Assembly (NCBI RefSeq): GCF_900106095.1
Contig: NZ_FNUD01000002.1
Location: 3,555,501 to 3,619,500 of the forward strand
Length of the DNA stretch: 64,000 nt
Direction: 5' to 3'
From: Pseudomonas deceptionensis
Lineage (GTDB): Bacteria; Pseudomonadota; Gammaproteobacteria; Pseudomonadales; Pseudomonadaceae
The stretch's first letter is position 1; the number at the start of each line of letters is the position of its first letter. The notes beneath the pieces are model-generated. The model was not told the origin of the DNA. It saw only the letters and a program-made list of their open reading frames with translations, and searched no databases. The position numbers were made by a program, and so were the translations under genes. Shown one piece after another: positions 61,853 to 64,000 of the stretch.

Positions 61853-63493
61853 TTACGCGATAGCGGTATCGACCAGCACTTGCGCTTCCTCAACCAGGCG
61901 GCTCAGATGCTCATCGCCGATAAAGCTTTCGGCGTAGATCTTGTAGATGTCTTCGGTGCCTGAAGGCCGTGCCGCAAACCAACCGTTTTGCGTCATGACC
62001 TTAAGCCCGCCAATCGCCTGATTGTTACCCGGCGCGTGGCTGAGGATCTGGGTGATTGCCTCACCCGCCAGCGTGGTGGACTTGACCTGCTCCGGCGACA
62101 GTTTGCCCAGCAGGGCTTTTTGTTGCGGGGTGGCCTTGGCATCGACCCGGGTCGAAAACGGCAGGCCCAGTTCTTCAGTCATTTTCTGGTACAGCTGCGA
62201 AGGATCGCGGCCGGTGCGGGCCGTCATCTCTGCAGCCAGCAACGATGGAATCAGACCGTCCTTGTCGGTCGACCAGACGCTGCCGTCCAGGCGCAAGAAC
62301 GAAGCGCCCGCGCTTTCTTCACCGCCAAAGCCCAGCGAACCTTCAAACAGGCCATCGGCAAACCACTTGAAGCCCACCGGCACTTCGAACAGGCGGCGCT
62401 CCAGGCGAGCAGCGACACGATCAATCAGGCCGCTGCTGACCACTGTCTTGCCGACTGCAGCATCCGCGCGCCATTGCGGGCGGTTCTGGAACAGATAGTC
62501 GATGGACACGGCCAGGTAGTTGTTCGGCGCCAACAGGCCGCCAGATGGCGTAACGATGCCATGGCGATCGTGGTCCGGATCACAGGCGAATGCCACGTCA
62601 AAACGCTCTTTGAGCCCGATCAAGCCTTGCATGGCATAGCTGGAGGACGGGTCCATGCGGATCCGGCCATCCCAGTCCACACACATAAAGCGGAATGTCG
62701 GATCTACGCTGGTGTTCACCACGTCCAGGTTCAGGCCGTAGTGTTCGCCGATTGCCGACCAGTAGCGCACACCTGCCCCCCCCAGCGGGTCAACGCCCAG
62801 ACGCAGGTTGGCACCGCGCAGGGTGTCCATGTCGATCACGTTTTTCAGATCGGCAACATAGGTGTTCAGGTAGTCATGGCGGTGCGTGGTGCTGGCCTTG
62901 AGGGCCTGCTCGTAACCCATACGCTTGACCCCGGCCAGCTTGGCGGCCAGCAGTTCGTTGGCCTTGGCCTCGATCCACTTGGTGACATCGGTATCGGCCG
63001 GGCCACCGTTTGGCGGGTTGTACTTGAAGCCACCGCTTTCAGGCGGGTTGTGGGACGGGGTAATCACCACGCCGTCCGCCAGGCCGCTGGTACGGCCACG
63101 GTTGTAGCAAATGATTGCGTGGGAGATGGCCGGAGTCGGCGTGTACTCGTCGTCAGCGGCGATCATGGTTTCTACGCCGTTGGCCGCAAACACTTCAAGT
63201 GCGCTGGCGCCTGCCGGGGTCGACAGTGCGTGGGTGTCGATACCGACAAACAGCGGACCGTTGATGCCCTTCATCTGGCGATAGAGGCAAATGGCCTGGC
63301 TGATAGCCAATACATGCCACTCATTGAAGCTCAACTCAAACGAACTGCCGCGGTGCCCTGAAGTACCGAACGCAACACGCTGAGTCGCAATCGCTGCATC
63401 GGGTTGGCCGGTGTAGTAGGCGGTCACCAGTCGTGGAATGTCGACCAACAACTGAGCCGGAGCCGGTTTGCCCGCTAGAGGACTGAGTGTCAT
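61853..63493 (-). CDS. pgm: Phosphoglucomutase (alpha-D-glucose phosphate-specific)
   Basis: 546 residues of the Pgm family. [20 protein letters not shown], phosphoserine loop [16 protein letters not shown], metal-binding DPDHDRHG, sugar-binding [15 protein letters not shown] and C-terminal phosphate-binding [17 protein letters not shown] are present. Converts glucose-6-phosphate and glucose-1-phosphate, feeding GalU and so UDP-glucose for cellulose and other glycans. GAGG precedes the ATG. Confidence 0.96.
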   Translation of the reverse strand: MTLSPLAGKPAPAQLLVDIPRLVTAYYTGQPDAAIATQRVAFGTSGHRGSSFELSFNEWHVLAISQAICLYRQMKGINGPLFVGIDTHALSTPAGASALEVFAANGVETMIAADDEYTPTPAISHAIICYNRGRTSGLADGVVITPSHNPPESGGFKYNPPNGGPADTDVTKWIEAKANELLAAKLAGVKRMGYEQALKASTTHRHDYLNTYVADLKNVIDMDTLRGANLRLGVDPLGGAGVRYWSAIGEHYGLNLDVVNTSVDPTFRFMCVDWDGRIRMDPSSSYAMQGLIGLKERFDVAFACDPDHDRHGIVTPSGGLLAPNNYLAVSIDYLFQNRPQWRADAAVGKTVVSSGLIDRVAARLERRLFEVPVGFKWFADGLFEGSLGFGGEESAGASFLRLDGSVWSTDKDGLIPSLLAAEMTARTGRDPSQLYQKMTEELGLPFSTRVDAKATPQQKALLGKLSPEQVKSTTLAGEAITQILSHAPGNNQAIGGLKVMTQNGWFAARPSGTEDIYKIYAESFIGDEHLSRLVEEAQVLVDTAIA

Positions 63494-63688
63494 GCAAAAC
63501 CTCGGGAAATAAGTGATTCGGAGGAAAAAAGGCAGTTTACTGGCAGTTCGACATCGACGCGAAGCAATCTATCCACACCCAGTGATCTGTTTTGCACTTT
63601 AATGCACTATTCGTTGTCTGAGGTTGATCCAGACACGTTGTTTACTTCACCTGGACGCACATTTTTAGCACTGAAATAAGGAAGCAGC

Positions 63689-64000
63689 ATGAAACCACTG
63701 GTGATCAGCGCAGCCGTTCTACTCTCCGTGAGTATGCTGTGCAGCGTGGCCAACGCCGCCAAACTGGAAGACGTCGCCCCCTACCCTAAAGCCGAGGCGG
63801 GCTTTAGCCGTCAGGTCATTCATCTGCCCAAGCAGAAGAATGAAGACGACTACAAAGTCCAAATCATCGCGGGCAAGACGTTGCAGGTCGACTGCAATCA
63901 GCAGCGCCTGGGCGGCAAACTGGAAGAGAAAACCCTCAAGGGCTGGGGCTACCCGATGTATCGCCTGAACAAGGTCAGCGGCCCCATGAGTACGATGATG
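63689..64000 (+). CDS. eco: Ecotin, periplasmic serine protease inhibitor, 3' end outside the window
   Basis: The first 104 residues are visible: signal peptide ([18 protein letters not shown]), then [48 protein letters not shown] and VSGPMSTMM, which match ecotin closely. The window ends at the reactive-site loop, whose P1 methionine is one of the last two residues seen. Ecotin blocks trypsin-like and elastase-like proteases. AAGGAAG precedes the ATG. The upstream 195 bp show no gene. Confidence 0.93.
   Translation, partial: MKPLVISAAVLLSVSMLCSVANAAKLEDVAPYPKAEAGFSRQVIHLPKQKNEDDYKVQIIAGKTLQVDCNQQRLGGKLEEKTLKGWGYPMYRLNKVSGPMSTMM

Overview
The window reads as chromosome of a gammaproteobacterium of the genus Pseudomonas, most likely a fluorescens/fragi-type lineage. 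The support is moderately high G+C core genes with Pseudomonas-like protein sequences (membrane PQQ glucose dehydrogenase, an FNR/Anr-family regulator with boxes of the TTGAT-N4-ATCAA type, an OprI-like lipoprotein, galU and gor close together, two-domain universal stress protein). No species call can be made. A perfect-looking XerCD dif site at 8393-8420 places the window at the replication terminus. No rRNA, tRNA or CRISPR array was seen.

Layout. 1-5.4 kb: the end of a DUF4010 membrane protein, a PAS-GGDEF diguanylate cyclase, then an oxygen/anaerobiosis cluster (two-domain Usp, a decayed second usp, an OprI-like lipoprotein, a GNAT enzyme and an FNR paralogue) with four Anr-type boxes. 5.4-8.4 kb: a decayed mobile region holding a tyrosine recombinase fragment, an IS3-family insertion sequence and a KfrA-like gene, bracketed by 26-bp imperfect direct repeats and ending about 40 bp from dif. 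8.6-29.3 kb: core and accessory metabolism, including an old yellow enzyme, gcd, a TerC/CBS protein, an amine oxidase with a polyamine-binding protein, a stand-alone integrase, a LysE exporter facing a MocR regulator, and a two-component system facing an acyl-CoA ligase/dehydrogenase pair.

29.9-43.8 kb: a complete nine-gene type II cellulose operon, bcsEFG-RQABZC, in one orientation with most genes overlapping, preceded by a candidate FleQ box. It predicts c-di-GMP-controlled phosphoethanolamine-cellulose. BcsA has PilZ motifs, BcsE has an RxGD site, and a diguanylate cyclase lies in the same window. galU (45.3 kb) and pgm (61.9 kb) make UDP-glucose, the substrate.

43.8-64 kb: gor, galU, small lipoproteins, a thiosulfate dehydrogenase pair (tsdBA) behind a palindromic operator, alkB, modABC behind a ModE-type box, a Wzz-like chain-length regulator, surE, a cysteine-rich (zinc-type) hemB, an ArsR-type regulator with an oxidoreductase, a YbaK-type deacylase, a DUF3857/transglutaminase protein, pgm, and the start of an ecotin gene cut by the window edge.
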